A stretch of DNA of 25,396 nucleotides from Chrysochromulina tobinii (taxonomy: Eukaryota > Haptophyta > Prymnesiales > Chrysochromulinaceae). Position 1 is the first letter of the stretch. Every line of letters begins with the position of its first letter. The DNA is taken from contig JWZX01002985.1 in the NCBI GenBank assembly GCA_001275005.1, forward strand, positions 1 through 25,396, read 5' to 3'. Below the pieces are notes generated by a model. It had not been told where the DNA came from, searched no databases, and was given only the letters and a program-made list of their open reading frames with translations. Positions 18,601 to 25,396 of the stretch are shown here, one piece after another. The position numbers and the translations under genes are program-made.

Positions 18601-19269
18601 GCCGGTCATCGCCTCGTCATTCTTCGCCTGCGCCGCCTCGGCGCGCTTCTGCAGCTCGGTCTTCTCGGGCGCGGGCTTGTGCATCCAGTGCGGATCATTG
18701 ACGCGCTCCACGTTGAGCACCATCTGCAGCGTCTCGCGTGCCTGGATCAGACGACCCGACGCCTCGACATTATCAGGTTCCAGTTCACACACCTTTGTGA
18801 ACACCGCAGCGCTCTCCTTCCACTTTTTCGTCTTCATCAGCGCGCAACCGAAACGGTAGAGGCCCTTGGGCCAGTCGGGCTTGAGCTGCACCGCGAGTGC
18901 CGTGTCATGCAGCGCCAACTGAAAGTACTCGTCCATGCGCTCGCCGCCGATGGTCTCGCCGAGGTGTAGGTAGCACAGCGCGCGGTTGCACAGCACCTCG
19001 TGATCGTACGGCTTCGCGGCGAGCACGCTCGTGTAATGCTCGGCTGCCTCCTCGTGCCGGCCGGCCTTGACGGCCTCGTTGCCCATGTCGCGGCACACGG
19101 CCGCCGCGTGCTCCAGCTGCTCCTTCGGGATCTGCTTGAATGCCTCGTTGATGTCCTCGATTGCGCCCTCGGACGACTTGTGGCTCGTGTCGAGGGCGTC
19201 GCTTATCACCTCCAGAGCGTCGGCATCCAGGGGCGGTGCTGGGACGGGTACCTCGCGCTTCAACGGCAT
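15614..19269 (-). CDS. PRMT7/PRMT9-type protein arginine methyltransferase with two TPR blocks
   Basis: Two exons, 19269-16345 and 16102-15614, give 1137 residues. The intron (16103-16344, phase 0, CAG|GTGCG donor and CGCAG|ATT acceptor) is a 10-bp minisatellite. ATG 19269 has an AAGATGC context. Residues ~56-185 hold TPR-type repeats. A degenerate first methyltransferase domain starts at VVLHLGSAMG (306-315) and VYVCEP (329-334), is interrupted by a second TPR block (~368-465), and resumes with a loop reading CHNIDFSLLGQG (563-574) where the glutamates should be. The second domain is better kept: LTLHVGAGIGTLS (798-810), VVACEK (824-829), and the double-E loop LECIDHTLIGDG with E876 and D885. 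Exon 2 supplies the C-terminal barrel strands (IWFDLILDEEIVIST, LQPAECRVKRGATVPL). The TPR plus tandem domains resemble PRMT9, which makes symmetric dimethylarginine; human PRMT9 is about 845 residues, so this protein is long. Activity is likely confined to the second domain. Confidence 0.85.
16106..16340. repeat. 10-bp minisatellite forming almost the whole intron
   Basis: About 23 tandem copies of a decamer (plus strand CGATCAGAGG, with CGATGAGAGG and CGATGAGTGG variants) fill the interval from 2 bases after the acceptor to within a few bases of the donor. On the transcribed strand each unit reads CCTCTGATCG, CCTCTCATCG or CCACTCATCG, and so is partly pyrimidine-rich and contains CTGAT or CTCAT words resembling a branch-point consensus. 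Confidence 0.95.
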
Positions 19270-19633
19270 CTTGGCGGCGCACGAGCAGGCGGCAGCCGAG
19301 CCTCGCCGCACAGGTGGTCGGTCTGGACGTCCTCCGTCGCCGAAGTTTGCCTCCCGAAAAGTCAAGTTTGTCTCATGTCAAGTCCTGGGAGAAACCACAC
19401 AGCGAGCCGAAAAGGGAAAGCTCGCCAGATATTAGAGGAAGTGCGGCGTGCATACAGGCTCTGTCAGCCAAGTCAAGTCAAGTAACTTCATTTAAACAAC
19501 CTACAGGAAGCCTATATCGATTGTGCTCTCACGGCTAGCAGTGGAGGTGAGAGTCGACGGAGAGGAGGATTAACTTTACTAGGGGAAACTCTTTGAAAGG
19601 ACGAAAAATGACCATTGGCCGTGAAGACACGAA
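19270..19633. promoter_or_regulatory. Divergent region between the methyltransferase and MZT1 genes
   Basis: This 364-bp gap contains a reversed TTGAC pentamer run (CAAGTCAAGTCAAGT, about 19469-19483), other GTCAAG words near 19361-19385, and a hairpin (CTCTCAC with GTGAGAG, 19526-19553). Promoter function is inferred from the head-to-head layout. Confidence 0.45.
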
Positions 19634-20099
19634 ATGGCCGCCGAGCGTCCGCGCGAGGAGACGCTTGACGGTGCGCCGAGCGAGCCACTCCCCCGATATC
19701 TGCGACGCGACTCAGCCCTCCCTCCCTCCAGCTTTGACACGGCTCGGCTCGGCTGTCGGCCGCTGCCATCTTCTAGACGCTCAGCACTGCCTGTCGTCTT
19801 TGTGCGCAGTGCTGTATGACATCTCGCAGCTGCTGCAGACAGGTCTCGATCGCGAAACTTTGGCCGTGCTCGTCGGCCTCACTGAGAGCGGCGTGAATCC
19901 TGAGGCACTTGCCGCGGTTATCAAGGAGCTGCGGCGCGAAACTGCGGCCCTGCGTGCCGATGAGGCCGGCATCACACCTCGAGACGCAGTCATCTCTGCA
20001 GCTGCGCGGTTAGGAGCGGAGGAAGCGGCGTTCCCTAGCGCCAACGTCCGCAGCATGGTGGATCAAGCTCAGCAACCCCATGTTCGCACCCTGCAGTGA
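19634..20099 (+). CDS. MZT1: MOZART1, mitotic-spindle organizing protein associated with the gamma-tubulin complex
   Basis: Exon 1 (19634-19670) is only 37 nt and exon 2 is 19810-20099. The 139-bp intron (19671-19809, phase 1) has a GTGCG donor and a CTTTGTGCGCAG acceptor. Splicing yields [20 protein letters not shown], matching the family's RETMDVLLEISRILNTGLD almost position for position, and the match continues through [19 protein letters not shown]. This confirms both the intron and the start. MZT1 is a small helical protein that binds the N-terminal regions of gamma-tubulin complex proteins and helps recruit and activate the complex at microtubule-organising centres. The predicted product is 108 residues against about 70-85 in most species; the extra ~45 residues at the C-terminus ([20 protein letters not shown] and onward) are unfamiliar and could be a lineage extension or an unspliced second intron. 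Confidence 0.93.
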
Positions 20100-20148
20100 C
20101 ACAACAACAACACCGGGTTTCGTTGACTCGAAAAGGTCATTCGTTCTC

Positions 20149-20296
20149 GTAAGTAAGTAAAACACGCCTATCGGCAGCGAACACCCGGCGAGTAGGGATA
20201 CCCCCAGGCATACAGAGCGTGTACGGTGGTATTGGTCAACAGCCAAGTGCCGGGACTGAATACTGATGAAAGCCATAAGATCTTACATCAGTCGAC
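20149..20296 (-). repeat. Dispersed repeat, copy 2 (inverted relative to 102-227)
   Basis: The reverse complement of this interval runs through the same ordered blocks as copy 1 and ends in TTTACTTACTTAC. It is about 20 bp longer, with extra sequence between the CATCAG block and the CCGTACACGCT core. It sits between the converging MZT1 and PEX6 genes; the remaining sequence from 20100 to 20479 also has several GTGTAC words around 20360-20400 but no gene. Confidence 0.7.
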
Positions 20297-20479
20297 GCTC
20301 TCACACATTCGAATCCATCGTCGTACGCGCTCGACATACACATAGCCGGTACGCTCGGCCGTGTACCCATGGCTGTACCCGTGTACACGCGACCGTGTAC
20401 TTTCGGTAAACCACAACAACATCCGGTACCGATCTGGAAGAGCACTACGCAGCTCGATTCATACGGGTCCGTTTTCACG

Positions 20480-23400
20480 TCAGCGAGCATATCCGAGCTC
20501 TGCCGCTGCCGCCTCAAAATGGCGAGCGCACACAGTCAGCTCCGGCGCTCGCTCGGTGCCCGCGCCTACCGCATCATCGTCCTCGCTAGCACTCTCAAAG
20601 TCCTCCTCAGCGTCGCCCGTCGCTCGCCCGCTGGCGGCCACGCGCGTCGCCATCGGCGGGCTCGCGCGCTCTTGGGCGGCGGCGTCGTGGATGGCAAGGG
20701 TGAGGGCGCCCGCACACAGAGCGTACAGCTCGGCGCCGCTCAGCGTGAGAGGCAGCTGCTCGCACACGTCATCGAGGTGCACGTCCGAGGCGAGAACAAA
20801 GCGACGCGTGAGCGCTCCGAGCACTTGCCGTTGCTGTGGGCGCGTGTCCGGCGGCCCTATGTACACCAGCTTCTCAAAGCGTCCGGGACGCAGGAGCGAC
20901 GTATCTAGAAGATCGGGACGGTTGGTAGCACCAAGCACGAACAGAGGTGGGGCGCCGGCGTGGCCGGCGCTGTGCACGCTATCGAGCTCAGCCATGAGCT
21001 GCGACACGACGCGGTCCATCACGCCGCCCGCGTCGCCGGTCGCGCCGCGGCTCGGCGCGAGCGCATCGATCTCATCGAAGAAGATGACACACGGGGCGGC
21101 ATCGCGCGCCCGTGCGAAGAGCTCGCGCACCTGTCGCTCGGACTCGCCCACATACGGCGAGAGTAGCTCGGGTCCCTTGACTGATAAGAAGGCGAGCTGG
21201 CACTCGGTGGCCACGGCCTTGGCGAGCAGCGTCTTACCGGTACCTGGCGGCCCATGGAGGAGCACGCCCGAGCGTTGACGAACCCCACCGGCGAAGAGGG
21301 CAGGATGGCGAAGCGGCAGCTGCACGGTCTCAAGGATCGCGCGCTTGGCCTCTGCCTGACCACCCACATCTTCCCAGCGCACGTTGGGCACGCTCGGTCG
21401 TCCAATGGCCGTCGCGCCGAGAGCGCTCAGCCGGCGCGACGCTTGATCGAGCTCCACGTCCCCGAAGCAGCCAGCCTTTGCACCGGTGCGTCCGACGCGG
21501 CTGCTTTGGGTACGGCCCTCGGCCACGGCCCCCTCGGCGAGGGCGCGCGCGTGCGCACAGGCCACACGCCACTCGGCCGATCCAAACGACGGGTACTCCT
21601 CCACGACGCGCCGGCGTGCGGAGCGATGCGTCGCCTCGTCCGCCTGCGCGGCGTCCAGGTGGGTATGTAGCATCCCCTCCCTCGCCGCGGCGCTCGGCGG
21701 CCCGACCGGTACGATGGTCGTGAAAAAGGCGCGCAGAGAGGCGGGCACCTCCTCGAGGGAGCGCGCCGTGCCGAGCACGAGCACCACGTGGCCGGGCGCC
21801 GTAACGGGCGCCTCACCGGAAGGCAGCGTCGTTGTCGCCGTCGACACGGTGCTGGCAGTGGCAGCATTCGCGGCCGCAGCAGCCCAGAAAGAGGCGTCAT
21901 CACCCCCTATGGACACGCCGCCGTTCGCTCGCGACGGCGCGATGCTGCTGGCGAGAGCGATCTCATCGAGAGCCTCCGTGAGGACTTGTGACCAGGAAAC
22001 TTCCTCCCCTCCGGCTCCGCCCGCACCGCCACCGCCCGCACCGTCGCCACCGCCGGCACCGCCGCCACCACCGGCCTCGCCGTGTCCCGCGGCCGAGCCG
22101 AGCAGCTCGAGCCGAGTGAGCAGCAGCACGCACGGTGCACATCTGGCAGCGTCGGCCACCAGTGCAGGCAGAGCTCGCAGTGCGTGCGACACGCCGTCCG
22201 CGTCCGCAAGTAACGAGGCGGCCGACCGCTCCAAGCAGTGCATGCCAAGGGCATCACAAGCCTCTAGCACATGCGAGCGCTTGCCACGGCCCGCCGGCCC
22301 GTGCAGCAGCACTGAGGGGCGCAGCCCAAGACGGCGCGCGTCCAGATGCACCCCGAGCGTGAGAGCACGCTGCACCGCCTCCGCCGCAGCGCCCAGGGCA
22401 GGCGGCCCCGACCGGTGGCCAGGCGGTGCGAGATAAGCTCCGAGATAGCGCTGCAGATGCGGCGGCGGCGCACAGGCGACGTCGGCGGCTTGTGTTAGGC
22501 TCGTGAGCCCCCGCTCGATGGTGAGGCTCCCGTCGTACGAGCCGGCGCCCACGACAGCGCCTGTCACGCACGAGCCGGTGCCCACGACAGCGCCTGCCTC
22601 GCACGAGCCGGCGCCCACGACAGCGCCCGCCTCGCACGAGCTGGCGGTCAGCACCTTGCTGGATGCCCACGACGGCGCGCCCCCGCCACCCAGAGCGCCC
22701 GCCGCCGCCCGGGGGCTCCACGCATGCATGCCGGCCGACGCAGCCGCCCCTTGCACAGCACACGGCTCGAGACCCACCACCTGAAAGAGGAGCCAAGCAT
22801 GGGCGCCGTAGTGCCCCTCATCTCCTTCGCCGCTCGCGTCGCTGCTCTCCGGATCGGCGCCGCCGCCGTCGCCATCGTCGCCATCGTCGCCGCCAGAGCC
22901 GGCGCCGTCCTTACCGTAGACATCTGCACCGTCGGCGCTCACGTCGGCGCCTCCTGCTGCCTCGCGCACAGCTGCGCCCAGCTCGCTACTCAGCTCGCTA
23001 GCGGCCGGGCTGGGCGGCGCCAGCACCCCGCGACGGACCATCGCACCCAGCCGACTCGCGGCTCGCACGGCCACTGCAAATGTGTCGCCTACCTGCAGCA
23101 CGCGCCGCCGGCGAAAGTGGCGGCGGAGCGCTTTGGCAAGCGTCGCGGCATTCGGACCGTCGGCACGCCCGAGCAGCGGGTCTGGCGGCGGCGTGCGAAC
23201 GAGCGCCACGACGGCCTTGGCCGCGGGTGGCGGCAGCATGGTGCTCTCGTTCGGTGGAGTCATCACCGCAACAGTCGCGCCATGGGCGGCCAGGCCAAGG
23301 TGATGGAGCAGCAGCGGCGAGCAGTAGATGGTGCCTGGCTGCGGATTCTCCACGATGCTAGTGCCCTCGGATGGAGGTGTAAGTGCGTGGAGCCGAGCCG

Positions 23401-23815
23401 GCCGCGCGCGCTGGACGCCTTCAACCACGAGCAGCACGAGCGCTCCGTTCGGCACTCCAAAGGCTTGCAGCGTCTCGCACGCGACGGCTGCTTCGATGGC
23501 CGGATCGGGGCCTATGAGTTCGCCATCATCGCCCTCGAAATCTAGCCGTGTGGGCCGTGAAAGCAGTCGGACGGGCAGGCACCTGCCCACAACTTTGTTG
23601 GCAGGGGCTGCTGCAATGCTCGTCGCCGCCATGGAGACTACTGCGCCCAGACTATTGCGTCTATATAGATTCCGAGTTGTGGGTGGCGAGTCCACGGACG
23701 GCTGTGACGATGATGGCTGTGGTGCCGGTGCTGAAGTTGCAAGGGATGACGGCGACGCTGCCCACACGACTGGCAGCTCAAGCGAAGACAGGAACATGAT
23801 GTCGGTCATGTTCAT
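20480..23815 (-). CDS. PEX6: Peroxisomal AAA-ATPase peroxin 6
   Basis: A single 1111-residue frame starts at ATG 23815; ATG 23632 (residue 62) is a plausible alternative that omits a Ser/Pro-rich leader. The second AAA domain (D2) is clear: PNVRWEDVGG (810-819), Walker A GPPGTGKT (855-862), PELLSPYVGESERQVRELF, Walker B FFDEID, GGVMDRVVSQLMAELD, and the arginine-finger region NRPDLLDTSLLRPGRFEKL. The DVGGQAEAKRAILETVQLPL and GGVMDRVVSQ signatures fit PEX6 rather than PEX1. D1 is degenerate, with GPAGRGKR at 506-513 (Arg where Ser/Thr is expected) and CVLLLTRLE where Walker B should be. With PEX1, PEX6 extracts ubiquitinated PEX5 from the peroxisomal membrane for recycling. Low-complexity insertions are an acidic Gly/Asp stretch (~296-335), an 11-residue repeat (392-425) and a Gly/Ala-rich run (~573-603) inside D1. 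Confidence 0.95.
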   Translation of the reverse strand: MNMTDIMFLSSLELPVVWAASPSSLATSAPAPQPSSSQPSVDSPPTTRNLYRRNSLGAVVSMAATSIAAAPANKVVGRCLPVRLLSRPTRLDFEGDDGELIGPDPAIEAAVACETLQAFGVPNGALVLLVVEGVQRARPARLHALTPPSEGTSIVENPQPGTIYCSPLLLHHLGLAAHGATVAVMTPPNESTMLPPPAAKAVVALVRTPPPDPLLGRADGPNAATLAKALRRHFRRRRVLQVGDTFAVAVRAASRLGAMVRRGVLAPPSPAASELSSELGAAVREAAGGADVSADGADVYGKDGAGSGGDDGDDGDGGGADPESSDASGEGDEGHYGAHAWLLFQVVGLEPCAVQGAAASAGMHAWSPRAAAGALGGGGAPSWASSKVLTASSCEAGAVVGAGSCEAGAVVGTGSCVTGAVVGAGSYDGSLTIERGLTSLTQAADVACAPPPHLQRYLGAYLAPPGHRSGPPALGAAAEAVQRALTLGVHLDARRLGLRPSVLLHGPAGRGKRSHVLEACDALGMHCLERSAASLLADADGVSHALRALPALVADAARCAPCVLLLTRLELLGSAAGHGEAGGGGGAGGGDGAGGGGAGGAGGEEVSWSQVLTEALDEIALASSIAPSRANGGVSIGGDDASFWAAAAANAATASTVSTATTTLPSGEAPVTAPGHVVLVLGTARSLEEVPASLRAFFTTIVPVGPPSAAAREGMLHTHLDAAQADEATHRSARRRVVEEYPSFGSAEWRVACAHARALAEGAVAEGRTQSSRVGRTGAKAGCFGDVELDQASRRLSALGATAIGRPSVPNVRWEDVGGQAEAKRAILETVQLPLRHPALFAGGVRQRSGVLLHGPPGTGKTLLAKAVATECQLAFLSVKGPELLSPYVGESERQVRELFARARDAAPCVIFFDEIDALAPSRGATGDAGGVMDRVVSQLMAELDSVHSAGHAGAPPLFVLGATNRPDLLDTSLLRPGRFEKLVYIGPPDTRPQQRQVLGALTRRFVLASDVHLDDVCEQLPLTLSGAELYALCAGALTLAIHDAAAQERASPPMATRVAASGRATGDAEEDFESASEDDDAVGAGTERAPELTVCARHFEAAAAELGYAR
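22541..22642 (-). repeat. Coding 33-bp minisatellite in PEX6
   Basis: Three tandem units encode SCEAGAVVGAG, SCEAGAVVGTG and SCVTGAVVGAG, followed by a degraded SYDGS. The DNA units are nearly identical, implying recent in-frame expansion in the region just before D1. Confidence 0.9.
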
Positions 23816-23957
23816 TAATACTCACAGTTCACAGGAGCGGAGAAAGAAGGAGCCGGAAAAAGCTGCCTTTTCATTATCCCGCCAGGTCGCATGCATTTGA
23901 AGACTCGTAGGTAACGACCCTACTCTGAGAAACCTCGTCCTCGACGCCGTCGCTCAC
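23816..23957. promoter_or_regulatory. Short divergent region between PEX6 and the GH5-like gene
   Basis: At most 142 bp separates the two start codons. It is less GC-rich than the flanks near PEX6. If the GH5-like gene has an upstream exon, this stretch would be partly transcribed. Confidence 0.35.
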
Positions 23958-25396
23958 ATGGGACGACCGCGGTGGGTCGCGTCGCCAGCGCGACCGCCGC
24001 CGTTGCCCCCACCTCCACCGCCGACCCTTTTTCTTTCCGCCGACCTCGCGAACCACCTTCCACCGTTGCGGATGAACGTAAGCTACGGCAGGCTCGTAGC
24101 GAACGGGAAGCCATTTGACCTTAAGGGCATCGAATGGCACGGGACAGAGCAGGAGGCAATGGTCCCGCAAGGCCTCGGCAACCACTCCCTCGACTATTAC
24201 CTCACCTTCCTGCAGCAGCACTCATTCAATGGAATCCGCCTCCCCTTTGACCACGACCGCATGTTACGAAATGCCATCGTCGTCGACTCGCACCATGTGA
24301 GGCTCGCGCCAGAGCTCTTGCACCTTCGGTACGTGAACGTCTTCACGACGATCGCCAAGGCGGCCGCGCGTCGCGGGCAGCTGATCGTCCTCGCGTGCGA
24401 TCGGCTCACATTCTCGGCTGCGCCCGGCCAACCCGGGTCCGGACTGTGGTACTCTGGCGAGGTCTCTGAGGAGCAAGTGCAGCGCTCGTGGGCACACATC
24501 GCCGACGTGCTGTGCTCACAGTGGAACGTCATCGGCGTCGACCTGCAGTCGCAGCCCTTCCGCGCGAGCTGGGACTCGCCGGGCAAAGGGCCACCGACAT
24601 TCAACCCGGCCACAGACTGGAACGCGGCGGCGACACGGCTAGGCAACTTTGTGCTGAGCAAGTGCCCGCGCTGGCTCGTCTTTGTTGAAGGCGTGGGAGA
24701 GACGCCCGGGGCGAGAGACCAGCAGCTCGAGGGGGGTGCGCATGCATGCACCGCAGCACGCGCGCGGGCCTCAAGCCGATGCCTGCACGCGCCCAGCGGC
24801 TCTAGCCTTCTTCCGTCACGTGCCCTCTCTCTCACACACTCTCTTGTCGACTCCTTGCGCAACGCAGGCGCTTTCTGGGGCGAGAACCTGTGGGGCGCAC
24901 GCCAAAACCCGATCAAGCTGAGCACGCCGAGTCATCTCGTGTACTCGCCAGTCGCGTACGGACCGTCTGTGTACGGTGCCTTCTCCTACTTCCAGCAGCC
25001 CAGCTTCCCAGCCAACATGGACAAGGTGTGGCAGGCCCATTTCGGGTTCGTGCAGGCCTACTTCAAGGGCGCGATCGTCTTCGCGAGCCTGGGCGACCGG
25101 TACGATACGCCCAAGAGCCAAAAGTGGCTCAACTGGGCGATCGAGTACTCTCGTCTCCATGGCTACGGATTCTTCTTCTCGTCCCTTGAGCCGACCAGCC
25201 CGGACACAGGCGGGCTGTTTGAACCTGACTGGACCACACCCGTTGAGAGCAAACTCACTGCACTGCAGCTGGCGCCTGCCTCGTCCGTAATGGCGCTGCA
25301 GCCGCCGCCAGGGCCACGCCTGCCGCCACCGGCGCCGCCGCGGACACCGCCCGCGTCACCGCCGCGGACTCCGCCCGCGTCACCGCCGCGGACGCC
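23958..25396 (+). CDS. GH5 endoglucanase-fold protein lacking catalytic residues (3' end outside the window)
   Basis: The frame opens at ATG 23958 (ATG 24072 is an alternative) and has no stop before the window ends. A 132-bp intron (24736-24867, GTGCG donor, CT-rich tract, GCAG acceptor, phase 1) is inferred: removal joins LEGG to AFWGENLWGARQ as in related enzymes. The intron is a multiple of three and stop-free, so the frame is open either way. Family landmarks of the bacterial Cel5/E1 type are VANGKPFDLKGIEWHG, FNGIRLPFDHD, VIGVDLQSQPF, WLVFVEGVG, NLWGA, LVYSPVAYGPSVY and PTSPDTGGLF-PDWTT. The acid/base position (NEP in active enzymes) reads SQP with Gln199 (24552-24554), and the nucleophile motif GEFG reads ASLG with Ser333 (25086-25088). 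The His of the HxY motif is Val. Hydrolase activity is therefore unlikely; carbohydrate binding is an inference. The C-terminus enters a TPPASPPR-type linker, often followed by another module. Confidence 0.85.
   Translation, partial: MGRPRWVASPARPPPLPPPPPPTLFLSADLANHLPPLRMNVSYGRLVANGKPFDLKGIEWHGTEQEAMVPQGLGNHSLDYYLTFLQQHSFNGIRLPFDHDRMLRNAIVVDSHHVRLAPELLHLRYVNVFTTIAKAAARRGQLIVLACDRLTFSAAPGQPGSGLWYSGEVSEEQVQRSWAHIADVLCSQWNVIGVDLQSQPFRASWDSPGKGPPTFNPATDWNAAATRLGNFVLSKCPRWLVFVEGVGETPGARDQQLEGGAHACTAARARASSRCLHAPSGSSLLPSRALSLTHSLVDSLRNAGAFWGENLWGARQNPIKLSTPSHLVYSPVAYGPSVYGAFSYFQQPSFPANMDKVWQAHFGFVQAYFKGAIVFASLGDRYDTPKSQKWLNWAIEYSRLHGYGFFFSSLEPTSPDTGGLFEPDWTTPVESKLTALQLAPASSVMALQPPPGPRLPPPAPPRTPPASPPRTPPASPPRT
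25335..25396 (+). repeat. 24-bp coding repeat in Pro-rich linker
   Basis: Units begin at 25335 and 25359 and a partial unit at 25383. Each reads CCGCCGCGGAC(A/T)CCGCCCGC plus GTCA and encodes PPRTPPAS. The repeat runs off the window. Confidence 0.9.

Noticed and set aside
19593-19633. Upstream ATGs as the MZT1 start
   Set aside because: They read unspliced through the intron and give an N-terminus unrelated to the family; the ATG at 19634 plus splicing gives the expected sequence.
20149-20296. Resemblance of the repeat (reverse strand CAATACCACCGTACACGC) to the 5' part of eukaryotic 5S rRNA
   Set aside because: Only about 18 bases agree; the internal box A and box C elements and the closing terminal stem are not found, and copy 1 does not keep the match.
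102-20296. The inverted pair as terminal repeats of one 20-kb mobile element
   Set aside because: The interval contains ordinary nuclear genes with introns and no transposase or integrase; the copies are too diverged for recent mobility as one unit.
20304-20316. TTCGAATCC, like a tRNA T-loop
   Set aside because: No flanking T-stem, anticodon arm or acceptor stem could be built.
24736-24867. Treating these 44 codons as coding in the GH5-like gene
   Set aside because: The frame is open but has no counterpart in the family, while GT-AG borders with a CT-rich tract restore the expected FWGEN-LWGA join.

Overview
The window reads as nuclear DNA of a eukaryotic alga, most likely a haptophyte. This is an inference from overall character. 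The DNA is GC-rich and genes are tightly packed on both strands. Four short GT-AG introns (65, 132, 139 and 242 bp) can be placed by protein homology, and three of the four donors begin GTGCG. Two genes encode secretory leaders of the kind used for complex plastids, Ser/Pro-rich wall-type segments are present, and core eukaryotic genes (PEX6, MZT1, a PRMT7/9-type methyltransferase) are recognisable. A pelagophyte or other secondary-plastid alga is not excluded.

Layout. 1-572: no gene, but one copy of a ~130 bp dispersed repeat. 573-2774 (-): acidic Ala/Glu-rich nuclear-type protein with a WW-like and a DEK_C-like segment. 3112-4410 (-) and 4568-5398 (+): divergent pair, a DEAD-box helicase and a PAP/fibrillin-like protein, both with candidate leaders. 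5647-7578 (+): single-pass membrane protein with a long SPPP region, followed by ~1.2 kb of gene-poor DNA with a 153-bp tandem duplication. 8767-10085 (-): algal Cys/Trp-rich protein of unknown function, split by an unresolved junction. 10491-11647 (-): secreted Ntn hydrolase of the choloylglycine hydrolase/penicillin V acylase type, one intron. 11915-12925 and 13294-15483 (+): two unrecognised basic, low-complexity proteins sharing a GARSIQP motif. 15614-19269 (-): PRMT7/9-type arginine methyltransferase with two TPR blocks and an intron built from a 10-bp minisatellite. 19634-20099 (+): MOZART1. 20149-20296: second, inverted copy of the dispersed repeat. 20480-23815 (-): PEX6. 23958-25396 (+, runs off the window): a GH5 endoglucanase-fold protein whose catalytic residues appear to be replaced.

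The genes are mostly unrelated housekeeping functions (peroxisome import, microtubule nucleation, arginine methylation, plastid RNA or lipid work), often arranged head to head with 140-370 bp between starts. I see no operon-like system. The most unusual items are the GH5-like pseudoenzyme, the methyltransferase with a split first domain and a Glu-to-Asp change in its active loop, the intron made of a tandem decamer, and the paired inverted repeat about 20 kb apart.
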